From assembly GCA_930367205.1 (NCBI GenBank), contig OV884009.1, forward strand, positions 99,779,189 through 99,843,188: 64,000 nt of DNA. The letters run 5' to 3'. The DNA comes from Acanthosoma haemorrhoidale (Eukaryota; Arthropoda; Insecta; Hemiptera; Acanthosomatidae). This document shows, one piece after another, positions 1 through 10,760 of this stretch (the first letter of the stretch is position 1; each line of letters opens with the position of its first letter). A program made the translations under genes and the position numbers. Under the pieces are notes generated by a model, which was given only the letters and a program-made list of their open reading frames with translations, ran no database searches and was not told where the DNA came from.

Positions 1-879
1 AAATTAGTGGTTTTTGAATTACGTGAGTGAGAAAAAAAAAAAAAATAGTAACCTTTTTCCATTTAAATAAGTGTGCGATTATTATGAATTGTTCAAGGTT
101 TTATTTGATCCCATGAATTTGAAACTCGCGAAAAAATAAACAAAAATAACTATCGGGACCTGACAGTGGGATATTTATATTTGCATAATTGCAAAGTACA
201 ATAAGGCTAGTTGATGAGTATTTGTTTGAGTAGATACTTGTAAGCAATTTAGTTCTATTCACCTGCTTTTAATGGCTATCATACTAGCGGTGATGCTATC
301 AATACTCAGCTGCAGTTGTGGCTGCTACTCTAGTCAGCTACTGTATTTATCACATCCAGCCGAGATAACATCGAACCATGCAACGTTATCTGCAATAGCT
401 TCGAGTAGTTACTCTGCTTAGACTAATCGCCACACGATGGAATCGTTAACATTCGTCTAGTCATGAATAGTCTGGGCGGACTAAGGCAATTCTGCTTTTG
501 ACAGAACTAATTCATTTATTTGTCGCCATCTGAATTCAGCAACTCAAGAAACTTAAATATTCAACGAAACTGGTTTATTCATAGACCGAAAATTTATCTG
601 GAATAAAATTTCCTAACTCAATTCATAACACAAAAGGTAAATTCAATGTTATTATAAGAATTAATCAAGCACAACACCTAATCAGGAAGTGAAGCTGGCC
701 GAGGTTGTAGCCACAGTTAAAATAAACTTGAAACTGTTTCTTATAAACTAACTCAAATTAGGGAGCATCAGCATATGGGGCCGACTCTGAGCTCAATATT
801 AAGATGGAGAGTGGTGATAAAAGTCAAGCAGACGTTTTTATCCTAAATATCTATACAAAATACCTATATAACCCTATAA
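1..879. other. AT-rich non-coding stretch
   Basis: No gene or recognisable element is seen. The stretch is AT-rich with short A/T runs and no long open frame. It ends where the 3' LTR of the minus-strand gypsy element begins. Confidence 0.5.
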
Positions 880-994
880 TAATACACACAGGTACGATTG
901 TTAACTGGCTTTATTATCATCCTGTACTATAGGCTTTGTTTACATTAGGCCCTGTAGTATTAGGCTTAGCAATGTCTTGCCACTAGCCATAACA
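880..994 (-). repeat. 3' LTR of the minus-strand gypsy element
   Basis: This block matches 9100-9229 almost base for base, for example the shared run around 'ggctttgtttacattaggcc'. On the minus strand it begins TGTTATGG directly after a GGGGGA tract at 995-1000, the expected polypurine tract. It appears shorter than the 5' copy at its far end. Confidence 0.75.
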
Positions 995-1000
995 TCCCCC
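995..1000 (-). other. Polypurine tract of the gypsy element
   Basis: The minus strand reads GGGGGA immediately before the TGTTATGG LTR start. This is the usual plus-strand primer position in LTR retroelements. Confidence 0.6.
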
Positions 1001-1424
1001 TACCAGTTTATGGACATTCCCTGTAAGCTTATACATACATAATAATTTTAAAAAAATTTTGTTTTCCAGAGAAATGAAATTTGGACACTGATAAGATAAA
1101 AAGACAAGCAAAACAAAAACGTTCTTCTATTGTACACAAAATAATTATAATACGCACACGAAGAAAGAAAAAAAAAAACGACCCTGCCGTCAAAATAAAT
1201 ATAAATACAACACTGAAAATACCCGACAAACACAACCGACAGTCGACTCGAGTGCGTGATACGCCCACTAGGTGTATTGAAATTTTAGACCATTCATCCC
1301 AAGCTCAGGCTGGAATTAGATTGCAATGCCGGGATACTCCGATTTCGCCGCTAGAAATTACAGCTGCTCCAAATGCACCGTCCTTCGTTTTATCGGGGGT
1401 TTGATGCTCTCGATCGTGACAACG

Positions 1425-2287
1425 TTATGTTAGTGGAGGGCGATCACCCACCCGGAAAGGCCCCTCGTATCGTGATAGTACTTTCCCTCTGTTGGAGCTC
1501 TTTCGGCGATATATGACTGCGCCGAGTTTGAGTTTCCCCGTGATATTGCGGTCCTGGAGGTTGTCCTGCGCCACCCGCCGGCGTTTCTTTTCTTCAAGTT
1601 TGCTCCGTAAGGTCGCCCTCTGCGTCCCCAGTGCGATACGATTATTGACGACGCATGCTGCCATTTCGTCATCTACGACTGTGCTCCTGTCATCTCTCCG
1701 ATATCCTCTCAGTCCGAACAGCGGTCTTGACCGGGGAAAACCCTGTGGCGTATTGTACCAAGTGGTTGTATACGATGACGGCCTTCTCCATCGCCACTCC
1801 CGGTTCAAACCCTTTTTCCCCGTGGTAGATACTCATCGGGTATCCTGGGGTGGGGAGATGCCAACGTATCATATGCCACCGTTGCCATTGTCGAACTTTC
1901 GTCCTCCGTCGGAAGCAATAGTTTCCGGAACGACATAAAATTGGCATCATGTGCGTAATGCCTGCAAAATTTTTTTCACCGATCGGTCTGCTATGACTTG
2001 GGCCATTGCCATTTTGCTAAACCTGTCTGTGACGGTAACCCACTTGTACCCTCTCCAGGTGAATGTATCCACTTGTAGATCTTGCAGTGATTTGTCTGCT
2101 ATCAGGGTCACGTCTTGCATTACTCTAGGCGGGCGTTGGTCATATTTTGTGGCGAGGCATGTGTCACAGGCGCCAATAACGCTCGCGATTTTGTCCTTCA
2201 TGCCCATGGACGAATCCTTCAGGGTTCGACAGATCATGTCGCTCGTAATTCCTGGCGAGGCCCATATCTTCACGATGTTGCAAGGGC
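1425..2287 (-). pseudogene. Gypsy integrase, catalytic core and C-terminus, degenerate
   Basis: This is the downstream half of the integrase of the outer minus-strand gypsy element. The frame ending at 2300 carries the second zinc-binding cysteine pair (ACDTC) and the start of the RNase H-fold core with an aspartate in LQVDTF, then stops near 1947 before the second catalytic aspartate. Two further frames cover the distal core (1690-1950) and the C-terminus (1425-1808), where a chromatin-tether-like GPF motif is seen in SRYEGPFRVGDR. At least two frame changes and a missing second Asp show it is non-functional. Its 5' part continues at 5800 beyond the BEL insertion. Confidence 0.75.
2283..2287. 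repeat. Target site duplication AGGGC (left) of the BEL element
   Basis: AGGGC precedes the LTR start TGTTGGG at 2288 and recurs right after the LTR end at 5795-5799. Removing the insertion and one copy makes the minus-strand integrase frame continuous, which confirms the boundaries. Confidence 0.85.
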
Positions 2288-2425
2288 TGTTGGGTCCCAA
2301 CTATTTTTTTTATTTTTTTTTTTTCTCACGTAATTATAACGATTAATTTTATTTTATTTGTTAAAAGAAAAAAAAACAAGATTGTAATATTTTATTGTAT
2401 TGATAAGTATAATTAGGAATTAAAG
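2288..2425 (+). repeat. Truncated 5' LTR of the BEL element
   Basis: The first 138 bp match 4911-5047 apart from a one-base difference in a T run. Homology stops abruptly after 'aattaaag', where the element jumps straight into protease-coding sequence. Confidence 0.85.
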
Positions 2426-2484
2426 TAGGTTGGATTTTATTAGGACCCATTACAACGGCAAATCCATTTCTCTGCAGCACTACC

Positions 2485-4863
2485 TTGCTCGCTAATTCTA
2501 CACCTTCATCTGAACTTCAGGAGTTAACTCAGGTGATGACTCGTTTTTGGGAAGTCGAGGAAATAAATGATGTTCCGAGAAGCAATCCACTTGATATAAA
2601 AAGTGAGGATCATTTTAAAAGGACGCACTCTCGAACACCCTCCGGTAGATACATGGTCCGTTTACCCTTTAAAACGCAACCTCTCAACTTAAAACTCGAT
2701 TGGGATGATCCAATTCCACCTGCTATTTCCAAGTCCTGGGAAATACTCTTTAAAGATCTGGCGCAATTAGAAGCTATTAAGATTCCCCGTGGTCTTAAAC
2801 CACACTCCCCAGCAGAGATGTCTGTTGTGGGATTCGCTGACGCATCTTCTTTAGGTTATGCGGCAGTTCTCTATCTTCTTTCTCAGGATCAATTGGAAAG
2901 GGTAGACTTCCATCTGATGATCGCTAAAACCCGATTAGTTCCATTAAAAACCCTCTCAATTCCAAGGCTTGAACTATGCGCTGCTCTACTTCTTGTCAAC
3001 CTTTTGCGATCTGTTCAACTCATTACACAACGATTAAAACCAACCTCTATTTTCTTGTTGTCTGATTCTTCCACCGTTTTATCGTGGTTAAATACACCTG
3101 TCCATCAACTGAAAACATTCGTGGCCAATCGAATAGTGAAAATTTTAGATAACTCCTTTCTCCCTAATTGGCATCACATTCGTTCAGAAGATAATGCCGC
3201 TGACATTGCGTCTCGGGGAACTTCTCCATCAGACTTGGTCAATCATTCAGTTTGGTGGAAGGGACCTGACTGGATGAAGAAACCATTGTCGGAATGGCCA
3301 TTAACTAAGCCAACAAAATCATCGAATTGTTCAGACTTACCTGAGACAAAACCAGTTTGTACTATCTTGGCTACCACAACCAATGCATCGTCTTTATTTG
3401 AAGTTATTGAAAAATTCTCATCCTATTCCAAATTAATTAGGGTACTTGCATATGTCCAACGCTTTATCGTAAATTCTCACCCTCATTCAACCAAGATAAA
3501 AGGTCAATTAAGCTTAGAGGAACTTCGTCAAGCTACTCACACCTTGGTGAAAATAGTTCAAAGACATCATTTCCCCTCTGTAAGCTCCAAACCTTCTCTT
3601 ATAACATCGCTAAAATCATTATCCGTTTTTATCGATTCTCGTGGAGTGTACAGGGTGGGCGGTCGCCTCAGTAATGCCCCTATAAATTATGATGCTAAAC
3701 ATCCCGTGTTGTTACCCTCTAAATCACATTTTGTGGAACTACTTGTCGACCACTACCATATTGTTTATTTACATGCAGGACATCAGCTCCTCCATTCAAT
3801 ACTACGTCATCATTATTGGATTATTTCAGCAAGACGTCTGATACGCACTCGAATTCACCGATGTTTGAAATGCCATCGCCTAAAAGTAAGACCTTACACA
3901 CCTTACATGGGAAATTTGCCAATGTCAAGATTCGAGCAAGGCCGACCCTTTATGAATGTCGGGATTGATTTCGCTGGTCCATTCTCAATCCGTGAATCCT
4001 CTCGCCGTAAGGCTGCCCTTGGCAAAGCGTATGCCTGCTTATTTGTGTGCATGAGCACAAAGGCGTTGCACATTGAGATCGTGTCGCAATTGACAACAGT
4101 AGCCTTCTTAGCCTGTTTAGACAGATTTATAGCTCGACGAGGACTACCCAGCAGAATATTCTCCGATAATGGAACAAATTTTGTAGGAGCGTCACGACAT
4201 TTAAAAGAGCTATACTCCTGGTGGAATACCTACTCCCTGAAAAAGGACATCGAAAACTACTTCGTCAATCGAGAAATGAAATGGAGTTTTATCCCTCCAT
4301 TCGCACCTCATTTCGGTGGTTTGTGGGAGGCTGGTGTGAAGTCGTTTAAGTATCACCTTAGGAGAGTAATGGATTGTCAACCCCTTACATTTGAAGAACT
4401 CTCCACCATCGCAAATCGCATAGAAGCGATTTTGAATTCTCGACCCATGCATCCTATGTCATCATCACCAGAAGACTTGGATGTCTTGACGCCGGGTCAT
4501 TTCCTGATTGGTGCCCCTCTAGTTGCTCTGCCAGAACCAGAGTCAATCGAGCCATCGCGCCATCCAATCTCGAGATGGAATCTCATTCATCGCTGCATAG
4601 GCAATATTTGGAAACAATGGCGACGGGACTACTTACATTGCCTACAACAGCGTAGTAAATGGACTACTGAATCGGCAAATGTAAATATCGGCACACTTGT
4701 GCTTCTTATTGACCCTAATGTACCTCCCCTCAGTTGGCCTGTAGGGCGCATTAAAGAAGTTTTTCCTGGACAAGACGGGATTGTCAGGGTAGTAAAGGTG
4801 AAAACCTCTACAAACGAGTATACCCGTCCCGTTTCGCGCCTAGCTCCATTGTTACCTCCATAG
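2485..4863 (+). CDS. BEL/Pao pol fragment: RNase H and integrase, RT deleted
   Basis: A 792-aa open frame. Residues about 1-63 are the protease-RT linker, ending at RYMVRLPFK, the position that normally precedes RT. Residue ~66 onward is already the post-RT motif LDWDDPIPP, so RT including its catalytic aspartates has been removed in frame. RNase H follows, with candidate acidic residues D119, E163, D194 and D240. The integrase has an HHCC-like zinc module (histidines 425-433, C460-x2-C463) and a D495, D561, E615 triad in VGIDFAGP, SDNGTNF and GLWEAG. The C-terminus ends shortly before the purine tract. The frame is open upstream of the chosen ATG for about 20 codons, so the true start is unknown. 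No stop or frameshift interrupts RNase H or integrase. A trans-acting integrase is conceivable but unproven. Confidence 0.9.
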   Translation: MLANSTPSSELQELTQVMTRFWEVEEINDVPRSNPLDIKSEDHFKRTHSRTPSGRYMVRLPFKTQPLNLKLDWDDPIPPAISKSWEILFKDLAQLEAIKIPRGLKPHSPAEMSVVGFADASSLGYAAVLYLLSQDQLERVDFHLMIAKTRLVPLKTLSIPRLELCAALLLVNLLRSVQLITQRLKPTSIFLLSDSSTVLSWLNTPVHQLKTFVANRIVKILDNSFLPNWHHIRSEDNAADIASRGTSPSDLVNHSVWWKGPDWMKKPLSEWPLTKPTKSSNCSDLPETKPVCTILATTTNASSLFEVIEKFSSYSKLIRVLAYVQRFIVNSHPHSTKIKGQLSLEELRQATHTLVKIVQRHHFPSVSSKPSLITSLKSLSVFIDSRGVYRVGGRLSNAPINYDAKHPVLLPSKSHFVELLVDHYHIVYLHAGHQLLHSILRHHYWIISARRLIRTRIHRCLKCHRLKVRPYTPYMGNLPMSRFEQGRPFMNVGIDFAGPFSIRESSRRKAALGKAYACLFVCMSTKALHIEIVSQLTTVAFLACLDRFIARRGLPSRIFSDNGTNFVGASRHLKELYSWWNTYSLKKDIENYFVNREMKWSFIPPFAPHFGGLWEAGVKSFKYHLRRVMDCQPLTFEELSTIANRIEAILNSRPMHPMSSSPEDLDVLTPGHFLIGAPLVALPEPESIEPSRHPISRWNLIHRCIGNIWKQWRRDYLHCLQQRSKWTTESANVNIGTLVLLIDPNVPPLSWPVGRIKEVFPGQDGIVRVVKVKTSTNEYTRPVSRLAPLLPP

Positions 4864-4897
4864 TGTGTTAATCTACCTGGAAATTTTCTACGCAAAT

Positions 4898-4910
4898 TTG
4901 GTGGGCGGTA
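4898..4910 (+). other. Purine-rich tract before the BEL 3' LTR
   Basis: TTGGTGGGCGGTA directly abuts TGTTGGG at 4911, in the position of the plus-strand primer of BEL/Pao elements. Confidence 0.6.
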
Positions 4911-5794
4911 TGTTGGGTCCCAACTATTTTTTTTATTTTTTTTTTTCTCACGTAATTATAACGATTAATTTTATTTTATTTGTTAAAAGAAAAAAAAACA
5001 AGATTGTAATATTTTATTGTATTGATAAGTATAATTAGGAATTAAAGGTGTTTACGTCTAAGCAAGTGATAAGGTGACCTCTAATGCGATCGGCAATTGT
5101 TTTGGCATGGCGGATCAACTCCGATCGTCATCTAATTACTGGCTCAGTTCCCTGAAAGTTGTGAACGAAGAAGGACGCTTGGAAATTTGCTGATTGATGT
5201 TGACCCCAGATTCACCCTACTTCTTCATCGCTGACTGTACACCGGACATCCACCACCCACCCACGCTCCCCATTGTTTGGAGAGTGAACATCGAGAAGAA
5301 TTTTTCTTCTCCACTTTGGGATCTCCGGTAAGCGGTTATTTTGATAGTACACACACCAATTATCTCCAGATTCAGCTCACATCATCCTTTCACTTGCAAA
5401 GAATAAAATATTATTGACTTTTGGTGATTGACAATGTTAAATTTAGTAAATATAGGATTTAATTAATTTTTATTTATACTAAAGCGTAAAGACATTTATA
5501 TTTTTGTTATTTATGTTTCTTTCATTTTATTTTTAGATTAATAACCCCGTTACTAACATTACTTTTTTTTGTTTATATATATACGATTATTACATATGTA
5601 TTGCCAGTTTATAATTTTAGTTTTTTTTTGTATAATCTTTCCTCAATTATATTTTGTGTAAACAATCTTGTTTTTTGTTGTTTTTCTGGGAAAATGCAGG
5701 CATCCATTCTTGTACTTTTTTTCTGAATTTCACAGCCGGTAATTTGCAAGGGACAGAAGTTCGGCGACGTAATTTACTAGCCCCTTCTTCCACA
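4911..5794 (+). repeat. Full 3' LTR of the BEL element
   Basis: An 884-bp LTR from TGTTGGGTCC to ...CCACA, followed by the TSD. The first 137 bp match the truncated 5' LTR. An AATAAA signal lies near 5402. The end is fixed by the TSD AGGGC at 5795-5799 and by resumption of the interrupted gypsy integrase frame. Confidence 0.8.
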
Positions 5795-5799
5795 AGGGC

Positions 5800-7750
5800 C
5801 GTACTTGCCATACTTGGTCTTAAGCAGCCTTGACATCTTTGTGATCCAAATGCTTTGGCCCTTCTTATCATTAATTATGTCCTCGATGTCTTCGATATCC
5901 GACGGCCGGTCTCCTGCTGAGCTGCCGTCTCCGTGACGTCTTCTGTGTCGGTCTCCTTGGGCCGGTCATGCGCCCCTTCTTCATTGGGTGACCATTCCTG
6001 GACAAATTGCCTGATATCTTGCGATGGTCCAGCCGGCTCTTGTTCGATGGCATTGACGATGATTGCACGCGACACTCAATCCGTTTTCATATTCTCCGTT
6101 AAGATATCCATCGTATACTGGCTAAGGAATTCCTTCCGTCGGGTTATGCGCGCCAACGACTCCTTCAGCTTCCCCACCCATTGTAGGGGTCAATGGTTCG
6201 TTTGGACCCTAAATCGTATTCTGAAGAAGTAGCGACGGAAGTGCTCTATCGCCCATACGAATCTTAGCATTTCCCGTTTAAGCACGATATACCTGCACTC
6301 GGTGCCCGTAAAGCGCCTGCGATTTTGTGAGAGTACAGCCCCCAACGCGTATTCACTGGCGCTTGTGGTAATGGTGAACGGGAGTGCGAAATTCGGGAAG
6401 GCGAGTATAGGATCCCCCTGTAACCGTTCCATGCACCGCCGAATGTTGTTCTTCATCTCTGGGGTGATATCTGTCCCTTCCTGAGTAGATTATTGATTGG
6501 GAAGAGGCATTTCGCCACTTCCGGTACAAACCTTTTGTAATAGTTCAGCGATCCAAGAAGGCGCCGGATTCCTATGACGTCCTTCAGATGGTCATCCTCG
6601 AGATCGACTCGACTTTGCTCCGATCGGGTTGCACTCCCTCCCTTGAGATGTTATGGCACGAAAATCTTACTTGCGCTTGGCCAACAAACGATTTTTCTGC
6701 CAATAATTTCAGCCCGAATTTCCTGATCCTTTGGCACACCTGTCTCAAGTGCCTTTGATGTTCTTCCTTGCTTTGGCTGAAAACTAGAAGATCGTCCATA
6801 TGTATCTGGCAGTAAGATTCCTCGATGCCTCTCAAGAGTTCGTCTATCAATCTTTGGAATGTTATCGGCGCATTCTTTACCCCGAAAGGCATCCTGGTGA
6901 ACTTGTAATGCCCGCGTTCAAATGTGAGTGCCGTCTTGTGCTGATATCTCTGATGCATCTGTATTTGATGAAATCCCGCCTTCAATTCGATTGTGCTGAA
7001 TATCGTTGCTCCACATAGTCGGCAGAGAATGTCCTCGAGTCATGGAATGGGTATTTTTCATCAACGGTATTCTCATTCAGTTTCCTGTAGTCGATGACTA
7101 CTTGGTGCTGTTCTTCTCCGACTACTATTTCTTTTTTACGGCCCACAGAGGGCTATTGTATGCAGATGTGCTGTCAACTACGATTCCCTGCCTCTTCAGC
7201 TCTTCTATCTCCCCCCTGATTTGCTGTCTCAGCGCTTGCGGGTATCTCCTATTCTTGACATACGTCACACGGTCCTGTTTGAGCGGTATCTCGTGTACTA
7301 TCTCTCCCGTTATGCCAAGTTTATCCCCCTCTTTGAAGAAAATCTCGGCATACTCCTGCCTAATTTACTGTTCCTAGCCTTCCTCTCTCTTGACTGCTCC
7401 AATTAGCTCCTTTCCGACCTCCAGGGTCCTCATAGGTCGGTACGGTTTTCTTCCTATTCTGATGGACCACATCCCCTCTCTGCACCTTACCTTTGCTCCT
7501 ACCTTTCCCAGGAGGTCGCACCCTATTCCTCGTATTCCCGTGGCATCGTCTCCACCACATGTATTGTCATTTCCTTCTCCTTATCCGTACATCTAGCCCA
7601 CCCCATCGCTATTTCGTCTTCAACTTCGCAAGGCCCTCCCAGGGTGACTAGTTTAAATGAGCATGGTTGGATCCGCGACGCCCTCTCCTTGGCGCATAAT
7701 TTTTCACCACCGTTCTGCTGAGGATAGTGCAGGAGCTCACTGTGTTAAGC
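5800..7750 (-). pseudogene. Gypsy pol: protease, RT, RNase H, integrase N-terminus, degenerate
   Basis: The minus strand runs, in order: a protease C-terminal segment with a GCDLLG-type motif (about 7450-7560); the RT N-terminus with SPLWAVKK and VVIDYRKLNE (about 7100-7290); the RT palm at 6584-6985 with KAGFHQI, MPFGVKNAP and the catalytic HMDDLLVFS; RNase H at 6190-6456 with TTSASEYALGAVLSQ; a linker (5875-6075); and the integrase N-terminal stretch up to the BEL TSD. Stops and frame changes separate nearly every block, so no polyprotein can be made. Its gag lies upstream at 7855-8945 and the rest of its integrase at 1425-2287. Confidence 0.85.
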
Positions 7751-7854
7751 AGACACCTCACCCCTCTCACCACTTGGATAATGGGCATACCGCCGTAATT
7801 TCCACTCACACTATAATTTGTTTACGTGCGGTCACCCCTCTGCCCACCTACTCC

Positions 7855-8945
7855 TCAGGCCACCAAGCGGTCTTTTTCTTCCCACGGCCGCGCTCTGCTG
7901 CTTTCCCCTTCCGTGGTCCCTGCTGACCTCTCCTCTGTCGCCTCTGCTGATCCCAAGTTCATCCTATTCTCCACTCTTTGGTAAAGGTACGGACACTGCC
8001 TGGCGCGGTGCCCTTCCAACCCGCATTCGAAGCATTTCGTGCGCGGGCCCTGCGCCACCATGTGTCCGACTCTCCCACATTTGTTACATCGCCGTTTCTC
8101 ACTCCTTCCTCCGGTTCTAGGTATTCCTTGGCCTGGCCTCCTCCCTTCTTCCACCGTCCTTTTTCTTTCCTCGTGCGGTGGTCCCCTTCTTTCCCAAATT
8201 TGCTGCGGCATTCTAGGTCCACGTTATGTCACCTTGGACCAACCTCTCTCCTTCGCTCCCAGCTTGCCGTCCTCTTCGCGGGCACTATCATCCATCATAT
8301 CTTGGGCACACTCTACGAACGATCGGTCCCCTGGTAAGTTATCCCGCTTACCAGTCTCCCTGGCTAGCTGTACTTTTAGAATCGTCGACAAGAAGGCCAT
8401 CCTGACTTCTACTTTCGCCAGGTTTATCGTTTCTTTAATCGTTTTTGTAGTATTGTTGAACCGTGCCAACAGTTCCCTGGGGTATATTGGCCATTCGATT
8501 GACCCGGATGTCGCGTTTCCCGAAACATTTGAAAGATATCCTCTTCCGGTGTCCAACGGCCTCCTCCGTAAGCCTTCTTCAATCCTTCCTTCACCACAGA
8601 CCATGGGGTGTCCTCATCTGCCTATATCAGGTTCAATACGTTTCTTTTTATACGACACACCACGTCTGCTTTAATCGATTTCGCATCCCCTGGGTCTAGC
8701 AGGCCTTCGTTTGTCTTCGCTTCTACTCTCTACATAATTCTATCACCACCTTTAATGAAGTGATTGAACTCTCCCAGCTCTCCAGAGAATTTCTCCAGGT
8801 CAAATATCGTCCTTCTCAGGTCCTGTGACGTCACTGCTCGTACCTTCATCCAGGCGAGGGAGTTTGCATGAACTTCGGGCAATGTTTCGCTTGGTAACGG
8901 AGGTGGCACTTCGAAGGCTGCCGGCCTTAACTCTACCAGTTTCCC
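7855..8945 (-). pseudogene. Gypsy gag with CCHC knuckles, degenerate
   Basis: The minus strand encodes a gag-like protein over at least three frames. A central helix-rich segment (8224-8604) contains MAFLSTILKVQLA, which is nearly identical to the gag of the 33.9-kb element. The C-terminal nucleocapsid region (7855-8211) has two zinc knuckles. The first, CNKCGRVGHMVAQG, has lost its last cysteine. The second, CFECGLEGHRARQC, is intact. A stop interrupts the N-terminal part near 8740. No clear ATG is visible at the N-terminus, near 8940. Gag packages element RNA in related elements, but this copy cannot be expressed whole. Confidence 0.8.
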
Positions 8946-9058
8946 GATTTAATAGATGAAAAAGAAAAAAAACGAAAAGAGAGTAAGAAGCAGAAAGTAA
9001 ACCGAAAGCGAAAAAAAATTAGTTGCCTCACGTGTCGTTTTATCCGACACTCGATAGC

Positions 9059-9076
9059 TCCCGGGTTTCGGCACCA
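9059..9076 (-). other. Primer binding site complementary to tRNA-Phe 3' end
   Basis: The plus strand reads TCCCGGGTTTCGGCACCA, which is the 3' end expected of an animal tRNA-Phe including CCA. The minus strand therefore carries TGGTGCCGAAACCCGGGA next to the 5' LTR. The identical 18-mer occurs at 33697-33714. Confidence 0.75.
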
Positions 9077-9077
9077 G

Positions 9078-9229
9078 TTATCGTCTTACGGCTGTAGAGA
9101 GTAATATCACACACAGGTAAGATTGTTAACTGGCTTTATTATCTTCTCATCCTCTATCTATATACAGGCTTTGTTTACATTAGGCCCTGTGGTATTAGGC
9201 TTAACAATGTCTTGCCACTAGCCATAGCA
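9078..9229 (-). repeat. 5' LTR of the minus-strand gypsy element
   Basis: About 150 bp, starting TGCTATGG on the minus strand at 9229 and ending at the PBS. It contains a TATATAGATA stretch and an AATAAAG. It matches the 3' LTR at 880-994. Confidence 0.75.
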
Positions 9230-10748
9230 TACGAGTATATATATATGGGAGAATGAGGTATCAGAAACATCCGGGTCAGGATTAATAATAGAAACACTGT
9301 TTGGAATGATTGAGATAACTATTTAATGAACTATAAACTGTAGCATAAGATAGTAAGAAGGCGAACTCCTCCACAGGTGAACTCAACAGTCTTTACACCA
9401 TGAGTGAAACCATGAGTATTAGCTTGAGGGTCCGTTTGTCCAGATGACGCTGGCAGCGCATTCTTGCATATTAGGCTCTGCTTATTGGTCCAGTCTGCCA
9501 CGCCCACATATATATACATTTGTAGCTAGGCAAGTTCCTTCTTGAAACTTCACTTTGCCGTCACTGGCTAATGCAGAGTAGAGTCTGTCTAACTTAAGTT
9601 TGCCAGTGAGGTAATGGGGAGAGATATGCGCACTAACTCCACAGTGTTCCCACCAATTCACTTTAATCATGCTTCCTCTTTCCAATTGGTGGAGAAAGCC
9701 AGCAAGAGCTCTCCTCCTTTACCGGCAAACTGTTCTTATATAAACTCAAGCTTGTATGCAGCTTCGGACCTAATTGGCCTGCCTACTCTCCAGGAAAGCA
9801 TTATCTATTGCTTGTGTCCAAGGAGGTTGGAAGCGTAATGGAGAGGACAACCCACACTACTATAAAGAGAAAGATCGGGGTCGATGAGGGAATATACTAG
9901 AGGCCTGGTTTGTTTATTCATCCATCAGTCGTGTAATTGTTTTAATTGTTACTGATGGCTTAATCACAATTTCTGCTTTACCATTTGAATGTTTTATAAG
10001 ATCGAGGGTATAAAAAATGCAGGTCTATATAATATATATATTAAATAGTATATTTTTACAAATATGCTTCTTCTTCTTCATCTTTTACAAAATCTTACTT
10101 TAAAATTATTATTTACATTTCAATTTTTACACAAAAATGCAATATATTGGTATAGATTTCACTAAAAACATATAAGTAATTGATTCAAAATATTGCCTAA
10201 TTCGAGAATAACATAAAGCAAGCCTTTTATGCTGACATGTACATCGATTTTGTAAATCACTTTTTTAAACTTTTCCCTAAATTCTTGTTTACTTCTTCCA
10301 CTATAAGAATAATTCCTATAAAGAAAACTTGTTGTTTTTTTCTTAGAAGAGGGATAACTACTGAAGGAAAATTATTTTAAAACAATAATAAATGTATATT
10401 TTATAAGGTTTAGTTAGTAAGATCAATAAGGACAAATTAAAGTGGTATACATTTTTTATATATTCACAAATATTTATTTTTTTAAGTCATTTTAAAGATA
10501 CATCTTCTGGTTAATTAATTCTAAAATTTGTGAAACGTTGGTTGATTTTTAATTTATACTACATACCTTTCTAATTGGTGACTGCAAATGTACTAGATAA
10601 AAAGAAAATATGGTTGAAAAAGTATTTTCTCTTAATTCAATGCAAACGTGCAGTTCATAAACTCAACACTAAAATGATCCCAACTTAATCGGCTCACAAC
10701 TGTCTTTGTTCTTTAAAATACAGCACAGCCGGCCAGAACCGCATAGCT
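9230..10748. other. Non-coding stretch
   Basis: No gene is supported. A short (TA)n run lies at 9233-9247. A GC-richer patch at 9360-9840 has short open frames but no recognisable domain. The remainder is AT-rich. Jockey ORF1 homology begins near 10749. Confidence 0.45.
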
Positions 10749-10760
10749 TCTGAAAATAAA

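Larger units (their letters stand above)
2288..5794 (+). mobile_element. BEL/Pao retrotransposon, internally deleted, nested in gypsy integrase
   Basis: A 3.5-kb plus-strand element bounded by TG...CA ends and a 5-bp TSD. It consists of 138 bp of 5' LTR (2288-2425), a short protease C-terminal segment, RNase H, integrase, a purine-rich tract and a full 884-bp 3' LTR (4911-5794). Two large deletions are visible. One runs from inside the 5' LTR to the end of the protease, removing most of the LTR, the PBS, gag and protease. The other removes the RT core in frame. It cannot transpose autonomously. Because it lies in a decayed gypsy yet keeps a 792-aa open frame, it is the younger layer. Confidence 0.9.
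880..9229 (-). mobile_element. Decayed Ty3/gypsy LTR retrotransposon (tRNA-Phe primed), split by a BEL insertion
   Basis: The minus strand reads 5' LTR (about 9078-9229), PBS (9059-9076), gag with zinc knuckles, protease, RT, RNase H, integrase, a polypurine tract (995-1000) and a 3' LTR (about 880-994). The LTR copies share roughly 125 bp, including a TATA-like and an AATAAAG segment, and start TGTTATGG / TGCTATGG on the minus strand. Gag and pol carry many frameshifts and stops, so the copy is dead. BEL/Pao sequence at 2288-5794 sits inside the integrase. The gag and RT resemble those of the partial element at 33.5 kb, so the two belong to related lineages. No host TSD for the outer element could be identified. 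Confidence 0.85.

Noticed and set aside
1081..1404. 107-codon plus-strand frame beside the gypsy 3' LTR
   Set aside because: It is antisense to the element's 3' untranslated region and its lysine-rich text comes from A runs.
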